A stretch of DNA of 21,641 bases from assembly GCA_900547155.1 (NCBI GenBank), contig URFH01000037.1:1-21641 (forward strand). Reading direction: 5' to 3'. Shown here in pieces: positions 15,851 through 21,641 of the stretch (within the stretch, counting starts at the first letter, position 1; every line of letters begins with the position of its first letter). A program made the position numbers and the translations under genes. Source of the DNA: an uncultured bacterium (lineage in GTDB: Bacteria > Cyanobacteriota > Vampirovibrionia > Gastranaerophilales > Gastranaerophilaceae). Under the pieces are notes generated by a model. It made no database searches and was not told where the DNA came from. It worked only from the letters and a program-made list of their open reading frames with translations.

Positions 15851-17736
15851 GTGACACAAAAAGTTTTTCTGTTTTTGAATTCTTCCTGTTTCCCGTCATT
15901 CCATTGGTTGACAGGGCGCAAATAGCCTACAATTCTGGAGAAAACCTCACAATCTGCACCGCAATCAGGGCAAGTTGAATGTTCTCCTGAAATATAGCCG
16001 TGTTCAGGGCAAACGCTGAACGTAGGCGAGAATGTAAAATACGGAAGTTTATAATTTGTACAAACTTTTTTAACAAGATTTTTCATAACAGAAATATCCT
16101 GAATTGCCTCGCCGGCAAAGATATGAACGACAGTTCCGCCGGTATATTTTGTCTGGAATTCGTCCTGATGGTCAAGAAGCTCGAAAATATCATCAGTATA
16201 GTTCACAGGCAGGTGCGAAGAGTTTGTATAAAACGGCGTATCTTTTCCGAGCGCAAAAGCAGGCGACAGGAACTGACTTTTGTCGATTTTTGCAAGCCTG
16301 TATGACGTTCCTTCGGCGGGAGTGGCTTCGAGATTGTAGTTATGCTTCGTTTCTCTCTGGAATTTTTCAATTTCACTTCTCATAAAGTCCATAACTTTCA
16401 GTCCGAACTCACGACCCTCTGCCGACGCAATATCCTTGTGAAGCAAATTTTTGCATGCTTCGTTCAGACCGACAATTCCTATTGTTGAAAAATGATTTTT
16501 CCAATAAACGCCGTATCTAGCCTTTATATCTTTAAGATAAAATTTAGTGTAAGGGTAAAGCCCTGCATTTGTCTGCTTTTCAAGGAATTCCCGTTTGATT
16601 TCAAGGCATTCTTTTGCAATCTCCATTTTTTCTTTCAAAAATTTGAAGAAATCCTTTTCGCTGTTTGCAATATAGCCTATTCTGGGCAGGTTTATAGTCA
16701 CAACACCGATTGAACCGGTCAAAGGATTTGACCCGAACAGCCCGCCGCCTCTATATTCAAGCTGCCTGTTGTCAATTCTCAAGCGGCAGCACATAGAGCG
16801 CGCGTCTTCCGGCGACATGTCAGAGTTTATGAAATTTGAAAAATACGGAATCCCATACTTTGCACTCATTGCCCAAAGCCCGTCAAGAGCGGGATTATCC
16901 CAATCAAAATCTTTTGTGATATTGTAAGTCGGAATCGGGAAAGTAAATACCTGCCCTGACGCATCGCCCTCCATCATTACTTCAAAGAATGCTTTGTTAA
17001 TCATATCCATTTCAGGCTGAAATTCGCCGTAAGTCTTGTCCATCATCTCACCGCCGATAATTACGGCTTCATTTTTGTAATAATCAGGGACATTTAAATC
17101 CATTGTGATGTTTGTAAAAGGCGACTGAAAGCCAACCCGTGTCGGAACATTCATATTGAAGACAAATTCCTGCATTGCTTGTTTAACCTGCGTATAATTC
17201 AGGTTGTCATAACGGATAAATGGTGCAAGGAGTGTATCAAAGTTAGAAAACGCCTGCGCTCCTGCAGCTTCGCCCTGCATTGTATAGAGAAAATTTACAG
17301 CCTGACCGAGAGCTGAACGAAAGTGTTTTGGAGGTGCGCATTTTAGTTTTCCATTAACACCGCTGAACCCCTCAACCAAAAGATTTTTTAAATCCCAGCC
17401 CACGCAATAAACAGAAATCATATTCAAATCATGTATGTGCAAATCCCCGGATTCATGGGCATTTCTTATTTTTTCATCATAAATTTTTTCAAGCCAATAG
17501 TTTTTGCAAATTTCAGAGGAAATATAATTATTCAGGCCCTGCACAGAAAAAGTCATGTTTGAATTTTCTTTAATTTTCCAATCAAGTTTTCGCAGGTATT
17601 TTTCAACCATCATTGAATTTGAAGAACCGGCTGAAAAAGTCTGCCCCCCAACATAATTTTTGGAATGTACGGGTGATTTTGCAGGTACAGACGCCAGTTC
17701 AACAACCTTTTTGTTGAGTTCAACAGTTTTGTTCAT
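15841..17736 (-). CDS. nrdD: Anaerobic (class III) ribonucleoside-triphosphate reductase
   Basis: 631 residues. It contains the substrate-barrel blocks HESGDLHIHDLNMISVYCVGWDL, NMNVPTRVGFQSPFTN and FNFxxPTYNITKDF-like FPIPTYNITKDFDW, the RSMCCRLRIDNRQL active-site cysteine region, a C-terminal zinc site (C576, C589, C592, C596) and the glycyl-radical loop RIVGYLRPVNQWNDG with G604. It reduces NTPs to dNTPs without oxygen. The N-terminus lacks the ATP-cone allosteric domain of about 90 residues found in E. coli-type NrdD. The C-terminus ends CVTCK, a CxxC pair that could act in redox recycling. AGGGAG precedes the ATG. It is followed by nrdG in one unit and preceded by a cobalamin riboswitch. 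Confidence 0.95.
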   Translation of the reverse strand: MNKTVELNKKVVELASVPAKSPVHSKNYVGGQTFSAGSSNSMMVEKYLRKLDWKIKENSNMTFSVQGLNNYISSEICKNYWLEKIYDEKIRNAHESGDLHIHDLNMISVYCVGWDLKNLLVEGFSGVNGKLKCAPPKHFRSALGQAVNFLYTMQGEAAGAQAFSNFDTLLAPFIRYDNLNYTQVKQAMQEFVFNMNVPTRVGFQSPFTNITMDLNVPDYYKNEAVIIGGEMMDKTYGEFQPEMDMINKAFFEVMMEGDASGQVFTFPIPTYNITKDFDWDNPALDGLWAMSAKYGIPYFSNFINSDMSPEDARSMCCRLRIDNRQLEYRGGGLFGSNPLTGSIGVVTINLPRIGYIANSEKDFFKFLKEKMEIAKECLEIKREFLEKQTNAGLYPYTKFYLKDIKARYGVYWKNHFSTIGIVGLNEACKNLLHKDIASAEGREFGLKVMDFMRSEIEKFQRETKHNYNLEATPAEGTSYRLAKIDKSQFLSPAFALGKDTPFYTNSSHLPVNYTDDIFELLDHQDEFQTKYTGGTVVHIFAGEAIQDISVMKNLVKKVCTNYKLPYFTFSPTFSVCPEHGYISGEHSTCPDCGADCEVFSRIVGYLRPVNQWNDGKQEEFKNRKTFCVTCK

Positions 17737-17769
17737 TTCTCTCGCTCCCTTTAAATAATATATAAATCG

Positions 17770-17789
17770 ATTGAATCAGATGATTCAAT
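17770..17789. repeat. 9-bp perfect inverted repeat in the nrdD leader
   Basis: ATTGAATCA (17770-17778) and TGATTCAAT (17781-17789) are separated by 2 bp, between the riboswitch and the nrdD ribosome binding site. It could be an RNA hairpin of the expression platform or a protein operator. It differs in spacing from an FNR box and does not match the NrdR box pattern. Confidence 0.5.
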
Positions 17790-17793
17790 AAGT

Positions 17794-17908
17794 AGGAGAG
17801 TATTTTTTAGAAAAAAATCTCCTGTCTCGAGGTAAATACCTAATAAGCATTCCGACTTTACGGCTGCGGACCAGTGAGGGACTTTCACCCTTGCTTTCCT
17901 TATTAAGT
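17794..17908 (-). promoter_or_regulatory. Compact cobalamin riboswitch upstream of nrdDG
   Basis: Reading the - strand from the predicted start near 17908: UAAUAAG (17899-17905) closes with CUUAUUA (17841-17847). Between them come the conserved GGGUGAAAGUCCC (17878-17890), CACUGGUCCGCAGCCGUAA (17858-17876) and AGUCGGAAUGC (17847-17857), the signature core of cobalamin aptamers. The core is short (about 66 nt), without the peripheral domain of the large AdoCbl class. Downstream, AGGAGA (17818-17823) pairs with UCUCCU (17794-17799) around facing U- and A-runs, probably part of the switching hairpin. Whether it acts on transcription or translation cannot be settled by eye. Known family logic: B12 shuts off the B12-independent isoenzyme. 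Confidence 0.85.
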
Positions 17909-17914
17909 TTCATG

Positions 17915-17943
17915 ATAATAAAATTTATAGGTAAATTTGTCAA
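17915..17943 (-). promoter_or_regulatory. Promoter of the riboswitch-nrdD-nrdG transcript
   Basis: On the - strand a perfect TTGACA (17938-17943), a 17-bp spacer and TATTAT (17915-17920) place the start near 17908, exactly at the 5' edge of the aptamer closing stem. The leader to the nrdD ATG is about 172 nt. Confidence 0.75.
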
Positions 17944-18183
17944 CAAATTAACATAAAAATTAATAAAAGCAGAAAAACACAAAAAAGCGGCAAGCCAATC
18001 TACTTTTAGACCAGACCAAAAAAATTTTTCTTCAGCAACCCCGAAAAACGTGCCTGGTGTGGATTCACTTGCCATTTACATGATAAGCAATTTTTCATGA
18101 GATTTCACCACCCGAAAGGATAATTTAATCACGGGATTAAAATTTAAAACTTAACTTTATAATTAATCCTCTGGAATGAGAAA
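17944..18183. other. Intergenic stretch between the nrdD promoter and leuB
   Basis: About 240 bp without a convincing gene. It holds a 7-bp hairpin TTTAATC/GATTAAA (about 18124-18141), which could weakly terminate leuB. It also holds a 30-codon - strand frame (18098 down to 18006, MKNCLSCKWQ...) with a CxxC motif but only a poor ribosome binding site. The bases between 18040 and 18115 contain several short inverted repeats. Nothing else is recognised. Confidence 0.4.
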
Positions 18184-19266
18184 TCAACCTTTAAGCACTG
18201 CCGCTGCTATCAAATCGCCCATCTGCGAAGTGGAAACCTTTTGCATGCCGTCAGAATAAATATCCTCTGTGCGATAACCGCTTTTAAGAACAGATTTCAC
18301 GGCCGCCTCAATCAAATTTGATTCCTCTTCGAGCGAAAAACTGTATTTTAACATCATAGCGCCCGAGAGAATCGTCGCAATCGGATTCACAACGTTTTTG
18401 CCTTTTAAATCCGGCGCCGAGCCGTGAATCGGTTCATACATGCCAAGATTAGCCGCAGAAAGGCTTGCGCTGGGCAAAAGTCCGAGCGAACCGGGCAGCA
18501 TTGACGCTTCATCCGACAAAATATCACCGAAAATGTTTCCGGTCGCAATCACATCAAACTGTTTCGGGTTTCTGATGAGCTGCATTGCCGCGTTATCAAC
18601 ATACATGTGCGAAAGTTCAACTTCGGGGTAATCTTTTGAAATTTCAATAAAAATTTCGCGCCACAATCTCGAAACATCAAGAACATTGGCCTTATCAACA
18701 GAGCAAAGCCTTTTTGAACGCTTCATTGCTGTTTCAAAAGCAACATGAGCAATGCGGCGGATTTCATTTTCTGAATAAATCATGTTGTTGAATCCGATTT
18801 TTTGCCCGTTTTGCGTTTCAATTCCTCTGGGTTCGCCAAAATAAACATCACCGGTAAGCTCCCTGACTATCATTATATCGACACCGCGCACAATTTCGGG
18901 TTTTAAAGGCGACGAACCGGCCAATTCATCAAAAACTATTGCAGGACGCAGATTTGCAAAGAGATTAAGGGCTTTTCTTATGCCAAGAAGCGCTTTTTCC
19001 GGACGAACCCCGGGCGGAAGCGAATCATATTTCCAATCTCCAACAGCGCCAAGATAAACCGCGTCAGAATTTTTTGCGAGGTTTATTGTTTCCTCGGGCA
19101 GCGGGGTTTTGTGCACATCATAAGCACTTCCGCCGATTAATCCGTATTCAAAATTGAAATTTATGCTGAATTTTTCGCCGATTGCCTTCAAAACCTTAAT
19201 GCCCTCGGCAACTACTTCCGGCCCCGTTCCGTCGCCGCCCAAAACTGCAATATTATAATCTTTCAT
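18184..19266 (-). CDS. leuB: 3-isopropylmalate dehydrogenase
   Basis: 360 residues, the usual length. Motifs include the opening [33 protein letters not shown], the substrate-binding [14 protein letters not shown], and the cofactor/metal region [26 protein letters not shown] with [18 protein letters not shown], typical of the NAD-dependent enzyme. It oxidatively decarboxylates 3-isopropylmalate, the third step of leucine synthesis, in the cytoplasm. The longer frame starts at a TTG inside leuD; the ATG at 19266, with TTGGAG before it, is preferred and leaves 1 nt between the leuD stop and the leuB start, so the pair is translationally linked. Confidence 0.96.
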   Translation of the reverse strand: MKDYNIAVLGGDGTGPEVVAEGIKVLKAIGEKFSINFNFEYGLIGGSAYDVHKTPLPEETINLAKNSDAVYLGAVGDWKYDSLPPGVRPEKALLGIRKALNLFANLRPAIVFDELAGSSPLKPEIVRGVDIMIVRELTGDVYFGEPRGIETQNGQKIGFNNMIYSENEIRRIAHVAFETAMKRSKRLCSVDKANVLDVSRLWREIFIEISKDYPEVELSHMYVDNAAMQLIRNPKQFDVIATGNIFGDILSDEASMLPGSLGLLPSASLSAANLGMYEPIHGSAPDLKGKNVVNPIATILSGAMMLKYSFSLEEESNLIEAAVKSVLKSGYRTEDIYSDGMQKVSTSQMGDLIAAAVLKG

Positions 19267-19267
19267 T

Positions 19268-19768
19268 TTAAACTCCAAGCTTGTTTTTTGTGTAATTTAT
19301 TAATCCGCCTTTTGAAATCAAATCCTGAATCGCCGGAGGGAATTTTGCGCACTGATATTCTTTATTTTTTGTAATATTTTTTACAATTCCGGTGGATAAA
19401 TCAAATTCAAATTCATCGCCGCTCTCTGCTTCATCAGAAAGCGCAGGATGTTCAAGAATCGGCAGCCCGATGTTAATTGAATTTCTAAAAAATATCCTCG
19501 CAAAACTTTTCGCTATCACAAGAGAAATTCCGCTGGCTTTTATGGCAATCGGAGCATGTTCACGCGAGCTTCCGCAGCCGAAATTTTCTCCCGCGACAAT
19601 AATATCTCCTCCATTTACACGATTGGCAAACGATTTATCAATATCCTCCATGCAATGCGAAGCAAGCTCCTTTTCGTCGGAAGTGTTGAGGTATCTGGCC
19701 GGAATAATTACGTCCGTATCAACATTATTTCCGTACTTGTGACAAAATCCTCTCTTTGTATGATTCAT
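19268..19768 (-). CDS. leuD: 3-isopropylmalate dehydratase small subunit
   Basis: 166 residues. The signatures are [20 protein letters not shown] (YLNTS being the isopropylmalate-type specificity loop), [21 protein letters not shown] and [13 protein letters not shown]. It forms the swivel subunit of isopropylmalate isomerase with LeuC, whose gene is not in this window. It immediately precedes leuB. A TTG two codons upstream is open, but GGAG 7 nt before the ATG at 19768 supports that ATG. Compare the divergent paralogue at 11712-12212, which lacks the YLNTS loop. Confidence 0.95.
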   Translation of the reverse strand: MNHTKRGFCHKYGNNVDTDVIIPARYLNTSDEKELASHCMEDIDKSFANRVNGGDIIVAGENFGCGSSREHAPIAIKASGISLVIAKSFARIFFRNSINIGLPILEHPALSDEAESGDEFEFDLSTGIVKNITKNKEYQCAKFPPAIQDLISKGGLINYTKNKLGV

Positions 19769-19779
19769 CTTCAACTCCG

Positions 19780-19808
19780 TTTACAAATGTCAAAATTTAT
19801 ACTATAAA
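19780..19808 (+). promoter_or_regulatory. Promoter of the small winged-helix gene
   Basis: TTTACA (19780-19785), 17 bp, then TATAAA (19803-19808). The predicted start near 19815 gives a leader of about 45 nt with AGAAGGAG before the ATG at 19859. The -10 lies inside the palindrome 19799-19817, and the leuD promoter must lie in the same short divergent gap. Confidence 0.5.
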
Positions 19809-19817
19809 TAATAGTAT
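19799..19817. promoter_or_regulatory. 19-bp palindrome, candidate operator between leuD and the winged-helix gene
   Basis: ATACTAT (19799-19805) and ATAGTAT (19811-19817) are perfect inverted 7-mers around AAATA. It overlaps the predicted + strand -10 and lies about 30 bp before the leuD ATG, a position where a dimeric repressor could control both directions. The cognate regulator is not known. Confidence 0.4.
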
Positions 19818-19858
19818 CAAATTATTCATTTAGGAACAAGAACAGAAGGAGATTAAGA

Positions 19859-20077
19859 ATGAATTATTACATTGGCGAAGCAGCTGGAAAAGTTTACGAA
19901 TTTTTGGCAGATCAAAAAAATAGCGAAGCAACTATCTCTAAAATTCAAAAAGAATTAGACCTTAGCGAAAACTTCGTAAATATGGGTATCGGCTGGTTGT
20001 CACACGAAGGAAAAGCTGATTTGTCAGGTAAAGGTTTAAGAACAAAAGTTAGATTGACTGATAATAACAACAACTAG
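19859..20077 (+). CDS. Small winged-helix domain protein (DUF2582-like)
   Basis: 72 residues: MNYYIGEAAGKVYEFLADQK, then a helix-turn-helix-like region (ATISKIQKELDLSENFVNMGIGWLSHEGKADLSG) and a short beta wing (LRTKVRLTD), ending in an Asn run. This matches the small winged-helix family DUF2582, whose function is not established; members could bind DNA or be protein-interaction modules. A strong AGAAGGAG precedes the ATG, and a strong terminator follows after 23 nt, so it is monocistronic and probably well expressed. It diverges from leuDB across a palindrome, so autoregulation or control of leuDB is a testable idea only. Confidence 0.8.
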   Translation: MNYYIGEAAGKVYEFLADQKNSEATISKIQKELDLSENFVNMGIGWLSHEGKADLSGKGLRTKVRLTDNNNN

Positions 20078-20100
20078 TTTTTGTTAAAAACAAATTTTAG

Positions 20101-20129
20101 AAAGAGAGCTTTAAAAGCTCTCTTTTTTT
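20101..20129 (+). terminator. Rho-independent terminator after the winged-helix gene
   Basis: AAAGAGAGC (20101-20109) pairs with GCTCTCTTT around a TTTAAAA loop and continues into a seven-T run (20123-20129). It separates this gene from trpB, which starts 40 bp later. Confidence 0.92.
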
Positions 20130-20168
20130 GCCTTTTTGTTAAAATAGTTTTGTACAAAGGAGAAAACT

Positions 20169-21371
20169 ATGTTCGTAAAGGCTTTAAAATACAATCTTCC
20201 CGACAAAGAGGGGTTTTTCGGGGAATTCGGCGGTGCTTTTGTTCCGGAGGACTTCAAAAAAGTTCTGAACCGGCTTGATGATGAATTTGAAAAAGCAAAA
20301 GCTGATGAAGAATTCTTAAAAGAAGTCTACGACCTGCTAAAAGATTATTCAGGCAGGCCAACGCCTTTGTATTATGCGAAAAATCTGACAAAATATTACG
20401 GAAAAGGCAAAATTTATCTAAAAAGAGAAGACCTGAACCACACAGGCGCTCACAAAATAAATAACGTAATCGGACAGGCTCTGCTCGCAAAAAGAATGGG
20501 CGCAAAGAAAATTATCGCAGAAACGGGCGCTGGACAGCACGGAGTTGCTTCGGCGACTGCTGCGACTTTGCTGGGGCTTGAATGCGAAGTATTTATGGGC
20601 GAAAAAGACATTATTCGCCAGCATTTGAACGTCGAAAGAATGAAACTTCTCGGCGCAAAAGTTCATTCAGTCGATACGGGAACAAAAACGCTCTCTGACG
20701 CGTGCGACGCAGCGATAGATTACTGGATCCGGCACAGCGATGAAGTGTTTTACATACTCGGTTCGGCTGTCGGGCCTCATCCATACCCGAAAATCGTCCG
20801 TTTTTTCCAGTCAATTATCGGCAACGAGATAAAACATCAATGTTTGGAAAAAGAAAACAGGCTTCCTGATTACATTCTGGCGTGCATTGGCGGGGGGAGC
20901 AATGCAATCGGGGCATTTCACGCATTTATGGACAATCCGGAGGTGAATTTAATCGGAATTGAGGCAGCAGGCGAAGGAATTGAATCGGGAAAAACCGCAG
21001 CAAGCCTGACTAAGGGCAAAAAGATGATTCTTCACGGAAAACGCCAGTATGTTTTGTGCGACAAAGACGGAAATGTGGGCGAATCTTATTCTATTTCCGC
21101 AGGCCTGGATTATCCGGGCTGCGGGCCGGAGCATTGTTATTTGCATGATAGCGGAAAAGCAGAATATGAGCCGATTACAGATGACGAAGCCGTTCAGGCG
21201 TTTGCAAGGCTTTCAAGGCTGGAAGGCATTATTCCGGCAATTGAATCTGCGCATGCAGTTGCTTATCTTGAAAAACTTATGCCAAAAACCTCAAAAAATG
21301 ACATTATTGTGATTAATCTTTCCGGCAGAGGCGATAAAGATACAGAAAGATTGCTGCAGCTACTGGTTTGA
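20169..21371 (+). CDS. trpB: Tryptophan synthase beta chain
   Basis: 400 residues, typical of TrpB1. The PLP lysine is K96 in [22 protein letters not shown] (residues 118-129) binds the substrate carboxylate; [10 protein letters not shown] binds the PLP phosphate; the C-terminus has [10 protein letters not shown]. It condenses indole with serine to tryptophan. The opening [13 protein letters not shown] is the canonical start, and AAAGGAG lies before the ATG. The usual GLDYPGVGPEHAYL loop reads [14 protein letters not shown] here, adding two cysteines. No trpA follows: the next gene is separate and unrelated in sequence, so trpB stands alone, unlike the common trpBA order. Confidence 0.96.
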   Translation: MFVKALKYNLPDKEGFFGEFGGAFVPEDFKKVLNRLDDEFEKAKADEEFLKEVYDLLKDYSGRPTPLYYAKNLTKYYGKGKIYLKREDLNHTGAHKINNVIGQALLAKRMGAKKIIAETGAGQHGVASATAATLLGLECEVFMGEKDIIRQHLNVERMKLLGAKVHSVDTGTKTLSDACDAAIDYWIRHSDEVFYILGSAVGPHPYPKIVRFFQSIIGNEIKHQCLEKENRLPDYILACIGGGSNAIGAFHAFMDNPEVNLIGIEAAGEGIESGKTAASLTKGKKMILHGKRQYVLCDKDGNVGESYSISAGLDYPGCGPEHCYLHDSGKAEYEPITDDEAVQAFARLSRLEGIIPAIESAHAVAYLEKLMPKTSKNDIIVINLSGRGDKDTERLLQLLV

Positions 21372-21374
21372 TGT

Positions 21375-21436
21375 CAGGGAGTTAGATACCCTGTGCGCTT
21401 TGAACTTGATTCCGAGGCGCACAGGGAGGAATTTTT
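21375..21436 (+). terminator. Terminator after trpB with a competing upstream hairpin
   Basis: CCCTGTGCGC (21389-21398) pairs perfectly with GCGCACAGGG (21417-21426) around an 18-nt loop, followed after 5 nt by five T residues (21432-21436). An alternative pairing joins CAGGG (21375-21379) to CCCTG (21389-21393), which would break the larger stem. The layout resembles an attenuator, but the larger stem is much stronger, so simple termination is likelier. Confidence 0.6.
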
Positions 21437-21513
21437 CTTCAAAATCCGCTCAAACATGATTCATATTCGATTTTTTGCTACAATGAAAACAAAAATTAAA
21501 AAAGGAAAGAATA

Positions 21514-21641
21514 ATGGAAGAAAAATTTATACTAAAAGAAGAATTTATAAAACAGGCGCAGGAAATCTCCAGAGGCGCCGAACTTTTGCCGGGCGGAGTT
21601 AATGAACTTGCCATAAAACTTCAAAAATCAGCCGAATCCGG
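21514..21641 (+). CDS. Unrecognised gene, 5' end only (cut by window end)
   Basis: The ATG at 21514, with AAAGGAAAG before it, opens a frame to the end of the window: about 42 codons beginning MEEKFILKEEFIKQAQEISR and continuing through GAELLPGGVNELAIKL. The visible part is charged and probably helical with no signal peptide or membrane span. A TACAAT (21479-21484) could be its -10. I do not recognise the family from this fragment. Confidence 0.6.
   Translation, partial: MEEKFILKEEFIKQAQEISRGAELLPGGVNELAIKLQKSAES

Noticed and set aside
17785..18075. 96-codon - strand frame upstream of nrdD
   Set aside because: It spans the TTGACA/TATTAT promoter and the cobalamin aptamer; the C-terminal half is simply the aptamer translated.
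21393..21602. 69-codon + strand frame after trpB
   Set aside because: It begins inside the terminator stem and runs out of frame through the start of the next gene, which has the better ribosome binding site at 21514.

Overview
The window looks like chromosome from an AT-rich, diderm (Gram-negative-type), anaerobic bacterium. The outer-membrane signs are an OmpH/Skp-type periplasmic chaperone and a very large secreted filamentous-haemagglutinin-type adhesin. The anaerobic sign is an oxygen-sensitive class III ribonucleotide reductase (nrdDG). The gene set and base composition would fit a gut Vampirovibrionia/Gastranaerophilales ('Melainabacteria') genome, but that placement is an impression and not proof.

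Layout. Positions 1-242 hold a highly structured, apparently non-coding + strand RNA ending at a bidirectional terminator. From 8730 down to 265 (- strand) runs one 2821-residue filamentous adhesin with its own promoter; its C-terminus is a PilZ-like domain, which is odd for a protein with a signal peptide. Positions 12212-8834 (- strand) form a tight four-gene operon: an orphan LeuD-like swivel protein, a pterin-dependent methyltransferase-like protein, OmpH/Skp, and a Wzx-type flippase. Divergently, 12467-15110 (+ strand) is the classic rpmG - tRNA-Trp - secE - nusG - rplK - rplA translation/secretion cluster. It carries two L1-stalk-like RNA motifs, one directly before the ribosome binding site of rplK and one before that of rplA, and it ends at a terminator after rplA, without rplJ/rplL.

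On the - strand, nrdD-nrdG (17736-15164) follow a near-perfect promoter and a compact cobalamin riboswitch, implying that vitamin B12 turns off the B12-independent reductase. Upstream of that, again on the - strand, lie leuD-leuB (leucine synthesis). They diverge from a small winged-helix protein gene (19859-20077) across a 19-bp palindrome. trpB follows on the + strand, then a pair of mutually exclusive hairpins, then the start of an unrecognised gene cut by the window end.

Taken together: housekeeping translation genes with RNA-level autoregulation, amino-acid synthesis (Leu, Trp), B12-responsive DNA precursor synthesis, and envelope/adhesion functions. Most initiation sites have strong Shine-Dalgarno sequences, and these move several starts inward from the longest open frame (skp, methyltransferase, leuD-like, secE, rplK, leuB, leuD). 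The gene-free stretch 17737-18183 holds the nrdD leader and promoter plus about 240 bases with only a doubtful 30-codon frame. The 254-base gap 12213-12466 holds two divergent promoters.
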